Positions 1-9,700 of a stretch of DNA of 64,000 bases are shown in pieces. Each line of letters begins with the position of its first letter. Position 1 is the stretch's first letter. The position numbers were made by a program, and so were the translations under genes. The notes beneath the pieces are model-generated. The model searched no databases and was not told the origin of the DNA. It saw nothing but the letters and a program-made list of their open reading frames with translations. Source of the stretch: Sphaerolaimus hirsutus (lineage: Eukaryota; Nematoda; Chromadorea; Monhysterida; Sphaerolaimidae); NCBI GenBank assembly GCA_964036195.1, contig OZ038452.1, positions 17,912,704 through 17,976,703 of the forward strand, in the 5' to 3' direction.

Positions 1-1000
1 TGCTTAGAAAGGTAAGAACATTCAAGAACATTCACCAAACATGTAAAAATTTAAGGGGGAAAAATCATGAAATAAATAGTGAATCAATGTAAGAAAATGT
101 ACATGGCAGTATTTGAGTGAGTGAAATAAGTCGAGATTACACATAGAGTGGGGAGGAAATTTACGAGTATCTTCCAAAAACAGTGCGATCACTGTAACAC
201 ACCAGCAAACAGTGCCACACTGAACCCTCCCAGCAATGAACGGACAGCAAAGGCACCCGCAGGGGGAGGATACTGTAACGTATCTCCGCGTAACGTATCC
301 TTATTCATGTACCTGTCCGTATCCACTTTGCGGGACACGGAAAACTTTCAATGTAGCGATAGGAATCCCGAATGTACCTATCCGTATCCTACCTCCATGT
401 GTGTAACCGGAACCGGAAGTGTGCAGGCAGTTAGATCAAATATTGGGGGATTAGAAAGTTCAAGTAAGTGCAATTGTAACGTGACAATCCTTCATATAAT
501 GTATTCAACGTTAAAAAAAAGATAGATGTGCATTTAAGTGAAATGGAAGAACTAGACAATTCGCGTGTGTGCATAGTAAACCTAAATATTTATACTTATC
601 AACATTTAACTGGCATTTAAGTGAAATATAAGGTGGTGCAATATAACATGTAAAAGAGTAGTAGATTTTACATTTTCCTGGGGAAAAAGTATTTGACTCA
701 CATTTATGCGTGAGTATGAGTAAAAAAAGTATTTAACATTTTCCCTTCTTTGTGGTGAGTAAAAAAGTTAAACGTTTACATATACTTAGAAAAAGTTCAG
801 TAATTTAACAACTCTGGTGGAACAGCGCAAACTTGATGTTTGTTAGTGTGTATACTCGGCAGACATGATACTCTACAAATAGATATGATTTATGTGTTTG
901 GTTGGCAGACGGCCAACTGAAAACTTATGCATCAACATTTCGCAAAAGGAAAAAGAAAAAAAGAAACGTAAACACCAGAATTGACTAAAGTGATGACGTC
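1..1000. other. AT-rich non-coding flank
   Basis: I see no gene here. Open frames lack codon structure or splice context. Near 849 there is a half-site resembling the TACTCGGCAGACA end of an element complete at about 2.0 kb; a similar half-site occurs near 5689. Neither has a visible partner close by, so both are probably solo remnants. Confidence 0.4.
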
Positions 1001-1227
1001 ATGATGGGGTGTTTCCTCCGGAAAAATGTAAGGTGTAATGTCATCCGAGTATATGTCTGGTGGATACGCAACTGGAAATGCTTTTTTGCACTAATTAATG
1101 GGTGTACTGTAAAGAACCTATCATGTACAGATAAGAACCCTAATTGGGTTCCTTACAGTGAGGATTCCTTACGCGCAGATTCCTTACAGGAATCTACCCC
1201 CGCAGGCAAGCGTGCGGCCGCCCAGAG

Positions 1228-1377
1228 ATGAACCCTGAACGCCGCATGACGCCGCCGCAGCGGGCGCACAACGACCGGCGCTGCATCGAGGTGCCGAGGC
1301 GCGAGCGCTGGCTGTGGAACGGCACCGCGCTAGTGCTGGCCGCCTTGGCGCTCGGCCATTATGTGTACTTCTTCTGA
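1228..1377 (+). CDS. Small single-pass membrane protein ORF or terminal exon (49 aa)
   Basis: A GC-rich 50-codon frame (stop included) stands out from AT-rich flanks. The N-terminal ~30 residues are rich in Arg, Pro and acidic residues. Residues ~33-49 form one hydrophobic segment (core ALVLAALALG) that ends at the stop with aromatic residues, a tail-anchor or short type II topology. The sequence ccgcccag lies just before the start, so it could be the last exon of a longer gene instead of a standalone small ORF. I do not recognise the family. Composition and the clean hydrophobic tail support coding; there is no neighbour or polyA signal to confirm it. Confidence 0.4.
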   Translation: MNPERRMTPPQRAHNDRRCIEVPRRERWLWNGTALVLAALALGHYVYFF

Positions 1378-1499
1378 GACACGTGAACACTTTGGAGAGC
1401 CGTATGGGAATGCATTGTGCGGTTTGCTTTTAAATGTGAATAAGTGTAAATTTCATCGATTGTCGTTGGTAGGATTTTTTTCGCACACTCATAAGTAGT

Positions 1500-1720
1500 G
1501 ATTTTGGCGCAGAACTTTGGCGCCAAGCTCCAAAACGCCATGGCGCTTTTCCGACCCCTAGCGCCGAGCGCCAATAAGACCAGTGCAAGATGGCGCCAAG
1601 CGCCATGGTGCTTTTTGCTTTGGCGCTAGCGCTAAGCGCCGGCGCCAGGCATTTTGTTCCCAGTCAAAAATAGCGCTATTGCGCTTTTACATGGCGCCAT
1701 GGCGCTTTTACATAACTACT
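1500..1720. repeat. GGCGCC/AGCGCT palindrome cluster
   Basis: Dense short palindromes (GGCGCC, AGCGCT, GCCATGGCGC) appear about every 15-20 bases. The same palindrome-rich core occurs inside MITE-1 (for example near 7310 and 11340). This is either a decayed MITE-1 core or an independent relative. No terminal repeats are visible. Confidence 0.45.
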
Positions 1721-2013
1721 CATACGGTTCGCGGTTCTATACACAAGATACCGTACTTCACTACCGACAATTTATTATAGCTATAGTGCGTCAATGTATA
1801 ATAATTTTGTGATAAATTTTATAGAAAAATATTTACATAAATATTTTCTAATAATGATTCACGTACACAAAATACACCCGTGAAATCAGCAGGTAAAATA
1901 TTGATTTGGAATATTTAATTATCAAAATAATCAACTTATCGGCTTGTTTCAATTGGACTTACATAAATATGTATATTATCAAGTGTTATATTCAATGTTA
2001 TTATACTCGGCAG

Positions 2014-2195
2014 ACATCACACTTAGAATGGAAACTTACCATAACCCATCTGAATAATGAATAAAAAAGTATACAGTTTTTTCATCATAATATTTCGTTT
2101 TTACTATGGAATAATTAATTACGAAATTTATCACAAGATTTGATTCATTAAACTATGGTGGGATTCGGCACATACTTTCCGTGGTCCGCCGAGTA
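2014..2195. mobile_element. TACTCGGC-ended MITE (right end displaced by a later insertion)
   Basis: The left end starts TACTCGGCAGACATCAC and the right end is GTCCGCCGAGTA, inverted relative to each other, with TA at both sides, as expected for a Tc1/mariner-like MITE. A TAGGGATGG element landed at its very end, so the last 8 bases (gccgagta) are repeated after that insertion. A second copy of this family lies at 20054-20874. Confidence 0.55.
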
Positions 2196-2859
2196 TAGGG
2201 ATGGCAAGCGCTTTTTTTTTAAAAACACCGCTTTTTTAATAAAAAAAGCGCAAGGGTCCCAGCGCTTTTTTTTAAAAAAGAGCGCTGGCAAAATTTCTTG
2301 TACTTATGCACTAGGTATTTTGTAATTTTTGTGCACGCAACCGCGCAAATTCATAAGCACATTACCACTGGTGGTTGTTTTCATTGGTTTTGTGTTTTTT
2401 TAGTGTCAATGCTTCTACTCCTGCATGCTATCATAAAATATTAAGCCGTGATATGTTAGTGTGGTATATAATATCCAGCCAATGCATTGGCCTTCTTTTA
2501 TAACCGTATTTAAGTACTATTTCAGGCCTTACTCCACTTGAACTCACGACAAGTTGACAAATAGCAATTTACATAACGAGTCAACATAAAAAGTGGATTT
2601 TTTTGGCATAAAACCCCACTTATAATGCTAACCCAAGGCTCCACAGCCATTCTATGGCTATAGATCATCACAAGTACTGCTACTTGTATGATATATTTAT
2701 CTGTATATATTGACTCAGAACTATATTTATTTGGGAGCTTTCTAGGAAATGTCTTGATATTTTTTGAAAAAAGCGAAAAAAGCGCGTTTTTAAAAAAAGA
2801 GCGCTTTTTTGAAAAACAAAGCGGGGCCGTTGAAAAAAAGCGCTTTTTATCCATCCCTA
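2196..2859. mobile_element. hAT-type non-autonomous element, TAGGGATGG family
   Basis: The ends are TAGGGATGG and CCATCCCTA. They are flanked by the perfect 8-bp duplication gccgagta at 2188-2195 and 2860-2867, which is diagnostic of hAT-type insertion. Subterminal tracts are poly-A/poly-T broken by AGCGC. There is no transposase. Internal sequence around 2340-2400 is shared with elements at 20.6 kb and 55.9 kb. Confidence 0.75.
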
Positions 2860-2954
2860 GCCGAGTATATCAATAAGTTATCACATATGTTTTGGCAGAA
2901 ATAGGGACGGCCAGCGCTTTTTAGAGGCTAAAAATAAGCTTAGTTCAAAAGACC

Positions 2955-4752
2955 TTAATGTCCACCCTCCTGTCTAGAAAATATAATAAATGGATATTTT
3001 TCAACTAAGCTGAAAAATGAATCAATATCACTAGAGCTGACATCCATCAATGAATCTCCATTGAGGCTGCGGGGTGGCCAAAATCCTTGTCTAAAACTCC
3101 TCAACATGCTCTGCCAACAGCTTTTCTCATCAGGATGCATGTTGGCATGGTCACCGTCCATGTGCACCGCGATGTGCCGTACATTGGCTGCATGCAGCAG
3201 CGTGCTCGCACCGCTGAGAGCTCGACAGTTGTGCGTTGGTGCGTGAATGAGTAATATCAGGTGGTCATTGCCCACGATGGAACTCTCAAACATCTGCGTA
3301 TCATATGCGAGTTGAGTGGGAAATGGAATCCATTTAAGAAGGCTTCTTAGGCCAAAATATAGCTACCGTATTACCTCGAATTAACCCCCCTCAAATTTTG
3401 CTGACGAAAAAATAAACCTCCATTGTGGTAATTCGAGGTTATACGGTATGTGTGGGGGCTTTCTGATTAGTGATGTAGAAGTTCCGTGTGGGTTGTAAAA
3501 GCGCCAGGGCGCTTGGCGCCCAAGTTCTGCCACTTTTTCTGATACAAATCCAAACAAAATGAGATTTCCACTTCGAGCACGGGAAAACCTGAAGCCACGA
3601 TCAGAAACTCGAAACCAGTCCACATCACATGTTGTGTTCCGGTGAGCGTATATCTATTCAGATCATGTTCTCAGTAGTTGTTGCAAGTTTTGATTTTCAA
3701 TCTTGTTCAAGATATACACCGCCAGATTTGAAATTTCAACGGCCAAGGGAAAATGCACTACAGCTGCACTAACTGGTATTGTATCATCCACCATTATCGT
3801 ATCAATTTTATGACCACCACCGCCAGTCTCACTGTCACTGTCCACAACGTAATTGTGTGCAAGATCGCCGCCGACATTCACATCAGATGCCTTTACTGGA
3901 ACATCTGGTGGTGCATGAGCATCAGAGGCAACCGCTTTCAGCATAACAATTCGGTCCGCGAAAATGTCATCATTTTGGCTGAGTGCCAGCGCAAACATGT
4001 TCACATTGTCGCCACTGCACTCGATTGACAGAACCGGACGACCCATCGAGGCGGCTAGCAAACTGAAATGCAATCGGAGGTAACCTGCTGTGAGCAGTTT
4101 GATATTTTTAAGAAGTGCACTTAATGCATACTAGGGCCACGCAGGCAAAAACAAACCTAAAATAGCCGTTTCCCGCACCAACATCAACGAAGTTAGCGCC
4201 ATCTGCCATGAAATATCCAGACATCAATTTAGCTAAATCTATCCGCCACTGCTGCCCCTCGGTGATAGCATTTCGCTTGTGGCAATGGACAAAGCTTCTC
4301 GGTTTGTCAACTGTCGCGCAGACAACATCCAGGAGTCACTCCCAAACCCTGTAAAAAGCCCTGTAAAATGTCATGCAAAGTGTCAAAGGTCATGGAAGAT
4401 GCCCTGCAAAATGGCAACCGAGTTTCCATTTGCAGGGCATTTTCCATGACCTTTGACACTTTGCATGACATTTTACAGGGCTTTTTACAGGGTCTGGGAT
4501 TGGCACCAGGTCACTGTTCAATGATGCAATGGTGTTAGACCAATTCACCATATGCTTTCTGATCAAATGAAGATCATCGTTCATCGGTGGCAATATTAGC
4601 TTGTTTTCGGCTGCCTTTTCTGTGACTGCGATATTGGCGGCATACTCGTTCCTGCCCCAGTCGATATCGAACACGTAGACAGTGACAAAGTATGCACCAA
4701 CCGCGAGTATACAGCATCGCACTGCGTTGTGCAATAGAGATTTTGTGCCCAT
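2955..4752 (-). CDS. FkbM-like SAM-dependent methyltransferase, type II membrane protein
   Basis: Four minus-strand exons are proposed: 4752-4515, 4310-4157, 4062-3774 and 3293-2955 (stop), totalling ~339 aa. Exon 1 gives a short cytosolic N-terminus and a signal anchor (CCILAVGAYFVTVYVF). Exon 2 carries SAM-binding motif I (NFVDVGAGNGYF). It joins exon 3 in phase 2 and continues with LLAASMGRPVLSIE, the FkbM (Methyltransf_21) pattern. Exon 3 has IDTIMVDD; exon 4 has the C-terminal CRALSGASTLLHAANVRHI segment. Exon 2/3 junctions are canonical. The exon 1 donor (A/GTGACC) is weak and the exon 3 donor is a choice between two sites. A MITE lies in intron 1 and a mariner MITE in intron 3. The usual KIDxQGxE motif reads LLIHAPTHNC, so activity may be altered. 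Likely Golgi or cell-surface; the substrate is unknown. Confidence 0.68.
3366..3446. mobile_element. Mini Tc1/mariner-like MITE (CCGTATTACCTCG ends)
   Basis: An 81-bp element begins CCGTATTACCTCGAATT and ends in the near-inverse, flanked by TA on both sides. It lies within the last intron of the methyltransferase gene. Longer relatives are at 6932-7781, 8535-8688 and 62015-62386. Confidence 0.7.
4338..4503. mobile_element. Fold-back MITE, CCCAAACCCTGTAAA family
   Basis: A nearly complete ~165-bp palindrome. The left arm begins CTCCCAAACCCTGTAAA, and the right arm returns through the same bases to CAGGGTCTGGGA. It occupies intron 1 of the methyltransferase gene. Relatives are at 12627-12809 and the copy split by the LTR element at 44.8/55.3 kb. 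Confidence 0.7.
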
Positions 4753-5063
4753 TTTTATGTTTGCGTCAACTGTGCGGCGTGAGTTTTGGAACGGGCGTGT
4801 GAATTATTGAGTTGCTGTGGTAAATACATAGTAAATACGCCAACCGAGTAAATATTTACATGCGACTTGTTCGATCCAATTGTCAAGTTTTATTATTGAT
4901 TGGTTTGGTAGTCATGCAGACAAAATATCGCAGTACACGCCCAAACATCGAAATCGCACACACACCGAAGATCAATAAGTATTGTAAATATTTTACCCTA
5001 ACAGAAAATTGTAAATAACTGTCAGTGAACTAAAACACTACGACAGTTTATACGGGGGTGCAC

Positions 5064-5433
5064 TGATACGCACATCTGCCCGTTACGCACATTTGCCCGT
5101 TTTTTTTCACTTGACACTTTTTCAAGTGATTTTCAGATATGAGTAAAGTGATAAAAAGTTGCGCAATGACATTAGTGAACTTTTTTCACTTCACTCAAAT
5201 CTGAAAATCACTTGAAAATGTGTCAAGTGAAAAACAGTGAAAAATGGCTATTTTTCACTGTTTTTTTCACTTGACACATTTTCAAGTGATTTTCAGATAT
5301 GAGTGATCTGAAAAAAGTTCACTAATGTCATTGCGCAACTTTTTATCACTTTACTCATATCTGAAAATCACTTGAAAAAGTGTCAAGTGAAAAAAAACGG
5401 GCAAATGTGCGTAACGGGCAGATGTGCGTATCA
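5064..5433. repeat. Near-perfect 370-bp palindrome (fold-back element)
   Basis: The arm starting TGATACGCACATCTGCCCG at 5064 returns as its reverse complement ending at 5433, with nearly every internal base paired. The interior consists of smaller inverted blocks (CACTTGACAC, TTTTCACTG). Imperfect pairing extends some 15 bases further out on both sides. There is no ORF and no clear target duplication. Confidence 0.75.
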
Positions 5434-5730
5434 GGCCTGCCCCGTTTATACAACGAAAATGTGCGAACTCGTTTGCAAAAATTTTATTCAACGAATGAGT
5501 TGCGAGATCTAGCGGGTAAATTGTCAAAAGTTGAAATTTACTAATTTCAGCGAAAACATGCATACAGCATAGCGAGGTGGCTTGGCTTCCTCGTCTTAAT
5601 CATCCAACACCAGTGTAGTTCGTCAAAAATGAAGTTATTCGATAAAAACAATACGGCAAGTATGTATAGTTCAGCGACAGTAAACTCGGCGCACATGATA
5701 CTCTGCCCTCGCACTCATTTATGTCGTCGT

Positions 5731-5878
5731 TGGAAGCGTGCCAATGATGATAAAGCATGTGATTTTTGTATAAAAGATGAAGAAATCATTGTTGTGATAA
5801 GTTAGCGTTAAAACAGATACGACTTCTTTAAACTTTTTATCAAAATAGCACGCGTAAAAAAACGTTGGCACGCTTCCA
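5731..5878. mobile_element. Short MITE with TGGAAGCGTGCCAA inverted ends
   Basis: Perfect 14-bp inverted ends TGGAAGCGTGCCAA / TTGGCACGCTTCCA lie ~148 bp apart. Interior is AT-rich without coding. No target duplication is obvious. Confidence 0.4.
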
Positions 5879-6654
5879 GCCGGAACCACGCGTGGTTGTA
5901 CAGATGCCTGTCCCCTCGCCCACGCCCAGCAAGAATTTTCAGGTGGCGTGCTTAAACTTGCCACCCACGCCTTAAGCAACCTACCAAAAATGTTCATAAC
6001 ATTTGTCGATGTACCAACGATACGAGCTGATCGGCGGTTCCTCAATTTACCTAGTTGTTTCAGTTTCTAAGATCCCACAAAAAATTTTTTTGCAAAGTTT
6101 TTTTTAAACATTTGTATTGTGTGCATTGAGCCTATTCCTTGTAAATAATCATACCGATCGATCAGTTCCCATGGGGAATTATTTGTCGTTAGACTTTCTT
6201 GAGGAGGAACTTTTTAAGGGAGGATAATTATTTTGGGGAACAATTCGACGAGGGTATTATCTAGGGGGGGGGGCTTTCCTCACTCGGCTGGCAGGGGGAA
6301 GTATTCGAGGGGCTGTATTCAAGTGATGGAACTAAGCAGGATTCACGGTATATGAAGAAAAAAAACAGTTTAAAGATGTGCTCAATTTACCCAGCGGCTA
6401 CTATTTTCTGAGCTTGTTGACCGCATTTAACCGCACTCAAATTTTATGATTCGAGCAGCGAGAAATCTGAAGGAAAAACAGGTGGCGTCTTGTCAGCACG
6501 ATGATAAGAAAAGCGTGCTGATAATGGGAAGATCGTTGTAAAGAAAACGCGTGGGAATCATGGCACACCTGGTCACATCGTTGGGGGAAAAATGCGGCTG
6601 CAACGACAATTATCACCGGTCGGCTAGCATACGTCACGGTCGCAGATGCGCAGC

Positions 6655-6687
6655 TTATAAGACGCGCCACATCGCATACGGTCATTC
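6655..6687 (+). promoter_or_regulatory. Core promoter of saposin gene A (TATA + Inr)
   Basis: TTATAAGA at 6655-6662 is followed by TCATTC at 6682-6687, which fits the TCAKTY initiator with +1 at 6684. The spacing places the TATA box near -29. The first ATG of gene A follows 72 nt after the predicted start, in the signal-peptide exon. Confidence 0.6.
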
Positions 6688-6755
6688 TTTTTGCAAACGA
6701 ACTGCGTTAGTCCTGTCGCATTCCATTGCTCTACCATTTTACAAAAAAAAACAAA

Positions 6756-9700
6756 ATGCACAAGTACGGCGTGCTATTGATGTTGTGCTGCAGCAGCGTT
6801 TTTGCCTCAGTGAGTATACGATTTGTCATTACTTGTCAGTAATGATGGCAACGTGGCAGAATAACAGTGGTTTAAGTTTAAGCTGTTTTTGCAAAATGAG
6901 TTCTCGCTTTCCTCCTATATTAATTTTAATACCGTATTACCTCGAAATATCCCCATCGGTTTTTTTATTACGCCAGCAAAATTTGCGGGGCGGTAATTCG
7001 AGGGGGGAGGGCATTATTTCGTCAGAAATTTTCATAAAGATCGTAGCAGGGCCGTATCCAGGGGGGCGGGGGGGGGGGGCTGCAGCCCACCTCCTTCCCG
7101 GGGTGAGACCAGAAAGTGGCCGAAAAATGCAACTTTTTCAACGTCAGGGTAAAAATTTTTTGCGCGCAAGCGCGCATTTTTCACCAGACGTAATGTATTA
7201 GTAGCAGATTTGCTCCCTGTGGCCGAAATCTTTATAAACATACGCAAATGTGTGCTGTTTGCTGTATTTGTATGTATATTTACATACATATACAGCGTTC
7301 CATGGCGCTGGCGCCAACGGTGCCATGGCGTTGCGCCTACTAGTGGCGCCAGCGCCATGGAGTTGCGCCTACTAGTGGCGCCAGCGGCATGGCGCCATTC
7401 CGCCACTCTGTACGTAAAATTTTAGGGGGGGGGGCGGCCTCCGTAAACAAGCAGCCCACCCCCACTCAAAAATCCTGGATACGTCCCTGGATCGTAGTAA
7501 ATTAGGCATTTTCGTACCCAAATTAGGTAATAAATGCGTCCAAACAGGATATATTTGGACCTGAAAACGTAGATAGTTACGCAAACTGGTTCGTGTGTAG
7601 CTGCGATACAAATCAGCAGCGATAAATGAATCATGTGCATTGCATACATGGTGTACATCATTCTGGAGGGGGGTATTTCGAGGAGGGGTTTATTATTTTC
7701 CCAGACCATTTTGAGGGGGGGGGGTTAATTCGAGTGGGGGGTTAATTCAAAGGGAGGGAGGGTTAATTCGCGGTAATACGGTATTTTGTATTCAGCTATC
7801 GAATTTCTGAATTTTTGTCGCAACGAAATTTTTGTTTTTCACAAAAAAAACTGTTTCCGACTTTTTGTTTATCGTCGTTACTTGTCAGTTGTCACATTCA
7901 TAAACAACCCACAAAAACTACGATTTTATGCCATTTCAGCCGAGGTTATCACCGACGCAAGCGCAGAAGCTCATGGTGAGTGCACATTAAAACACAAAAA
8001 TGCTTTCAAGATAACCGTAGACAGGAAATCTTTTCTCTTCATTTTTTTTATTTTGTGGATTTGTGTTTGAATTCGCGTTGATCAATGACAGAAAATGAAA
8101 TGGCATAAGCTTCCTATACAATTTCCTAAAAAAATTCTGGGCGATTCAAGCCGAAACTCACCCAACACACACCCGAAGTTCGGCTCTTCCACAACCGAAT
8201 GCCGTTACAAAATTGAATTTGAACAATTTGAATCCGCGCCGCAATGCAGCCGAACCTGGACGAGTGCAGCGTGTGCACGTTCGTGGTGGGTTACGTGGTG
8301 AAGCTGGTCGACTTGGGCGAGCCGGAGATCGAGTCCGAGCTGAAGGGGCTCTGCTCCAAGCTCGGCCCCGTCGCCTCCGTGTGCGAGTTGGTCGTGTCCG
8401 AACTCCCCGCTGTGCTCAAGTACATCGAAGCGTCCATGCCTCCGAAGACTATCTGCTCAGAGCTGGGGCTCTGCTCAGCCGCCAAGAAAAGTGTAAGTGT
8501 CGGATGCGCTGATTGATAAGTTGAATGAAATATACCGTATTTCATCGAAATACCCCCAGGGGGTTTATTTTTTCAGTGTGAATATTTTTAGGGGGTAATT
8601 TGAGGGGAACTTTTTTTCTCAGCTCGAAAAACCTGGGGTTATATCGAGTGGTGAGGTAATTCAAGGGGGAGTATTTCGAGAAGTAGGGTAAATGCAGACA
8701 GGTAATCGGGAATTTTCCTGCACAGGCGATCCCGCTGCAGCGAAACAGCGTCCTTAAGCCGCCGAAAAATGTTAGTGGGCATGCCACTATAAGCCCTGTG
8801 TTTAGATAACCAAACAACAAAAAAATTTGAAATGCACGCAGCCGAAAGTGTTCGGCATCACCGAGTGTTCCGTGTGCAGCTGGGCCATCAAAAGAGTAGA
8901 GGATTTGGTCGAATTAGGCGAGGTTAGTAATTAGTATTTATCTTTGCCGCGAGAAAACTGCATTGTTCCCAACAGCGGCCGAGTCAACTTCGTTCACGGC
9001 CGAATGCGGCCACGCACAGTAGTACACCATCGAAAGTTGGGAAACTCATCAATATGTTCTGAACGCATTTGAGTTTACCAGAATGAATCATCTTTGATGG
9101 GTGTCAACAGTAGTCTCATTGTGGTAAACTCAAATATGTGCAAAACAGATTTACGAGTTTCCCAAATTTCGGTGTACTATTCAGTGTGCGCAGCGCCATA
9201 ACATGTTACAAAAACTGCCTATCAGAAAGCGTTGGAACTGAAACTGAGAATGGACTGCCTCGCGTTCGGCCCGGTGAGCTTCGTGTGCGACAAGGTGATC
9301 AACGAGTTGCCCGCCGTGCTGCACTACATCGAGCAGGAGTTCCCGCCTGAGTGGATCTGCAAGGAGCTGTCGCTCTGCTCCGAGGAGGAGGTCAAGACCA
9401 GCGTGCAAGTGACTGTCTTGAAGGTAGGTGCTTACGCATGCGAAACTGAGACTATTTTGCATGGCAATAGGATATTTATGTTTGATATATTTGGACATAC
9501 ATTGTACAGGAAATGATGGAGAACAAAAAATTCGGGTATTAGAAAACGTTTTCGAATTTTATACCATATTTAAGAAAAACTTAATATTCATTTCTCTTAA
9601 TTTTTTTTTTGGAAATACAAGCTATGAAGACAAACCAGGGGTAGGAAAGGGAGTGTTGGGTTTGTAGAAGGCTGTAGATGTAAGTGTAATGTAAATGTGT

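Noticed and set aside
5719-6045. 108-codon minus-strand frame
   Set aside because: Part lies in a short MITE and the rest lacks codon structure, domain or splice evidence.
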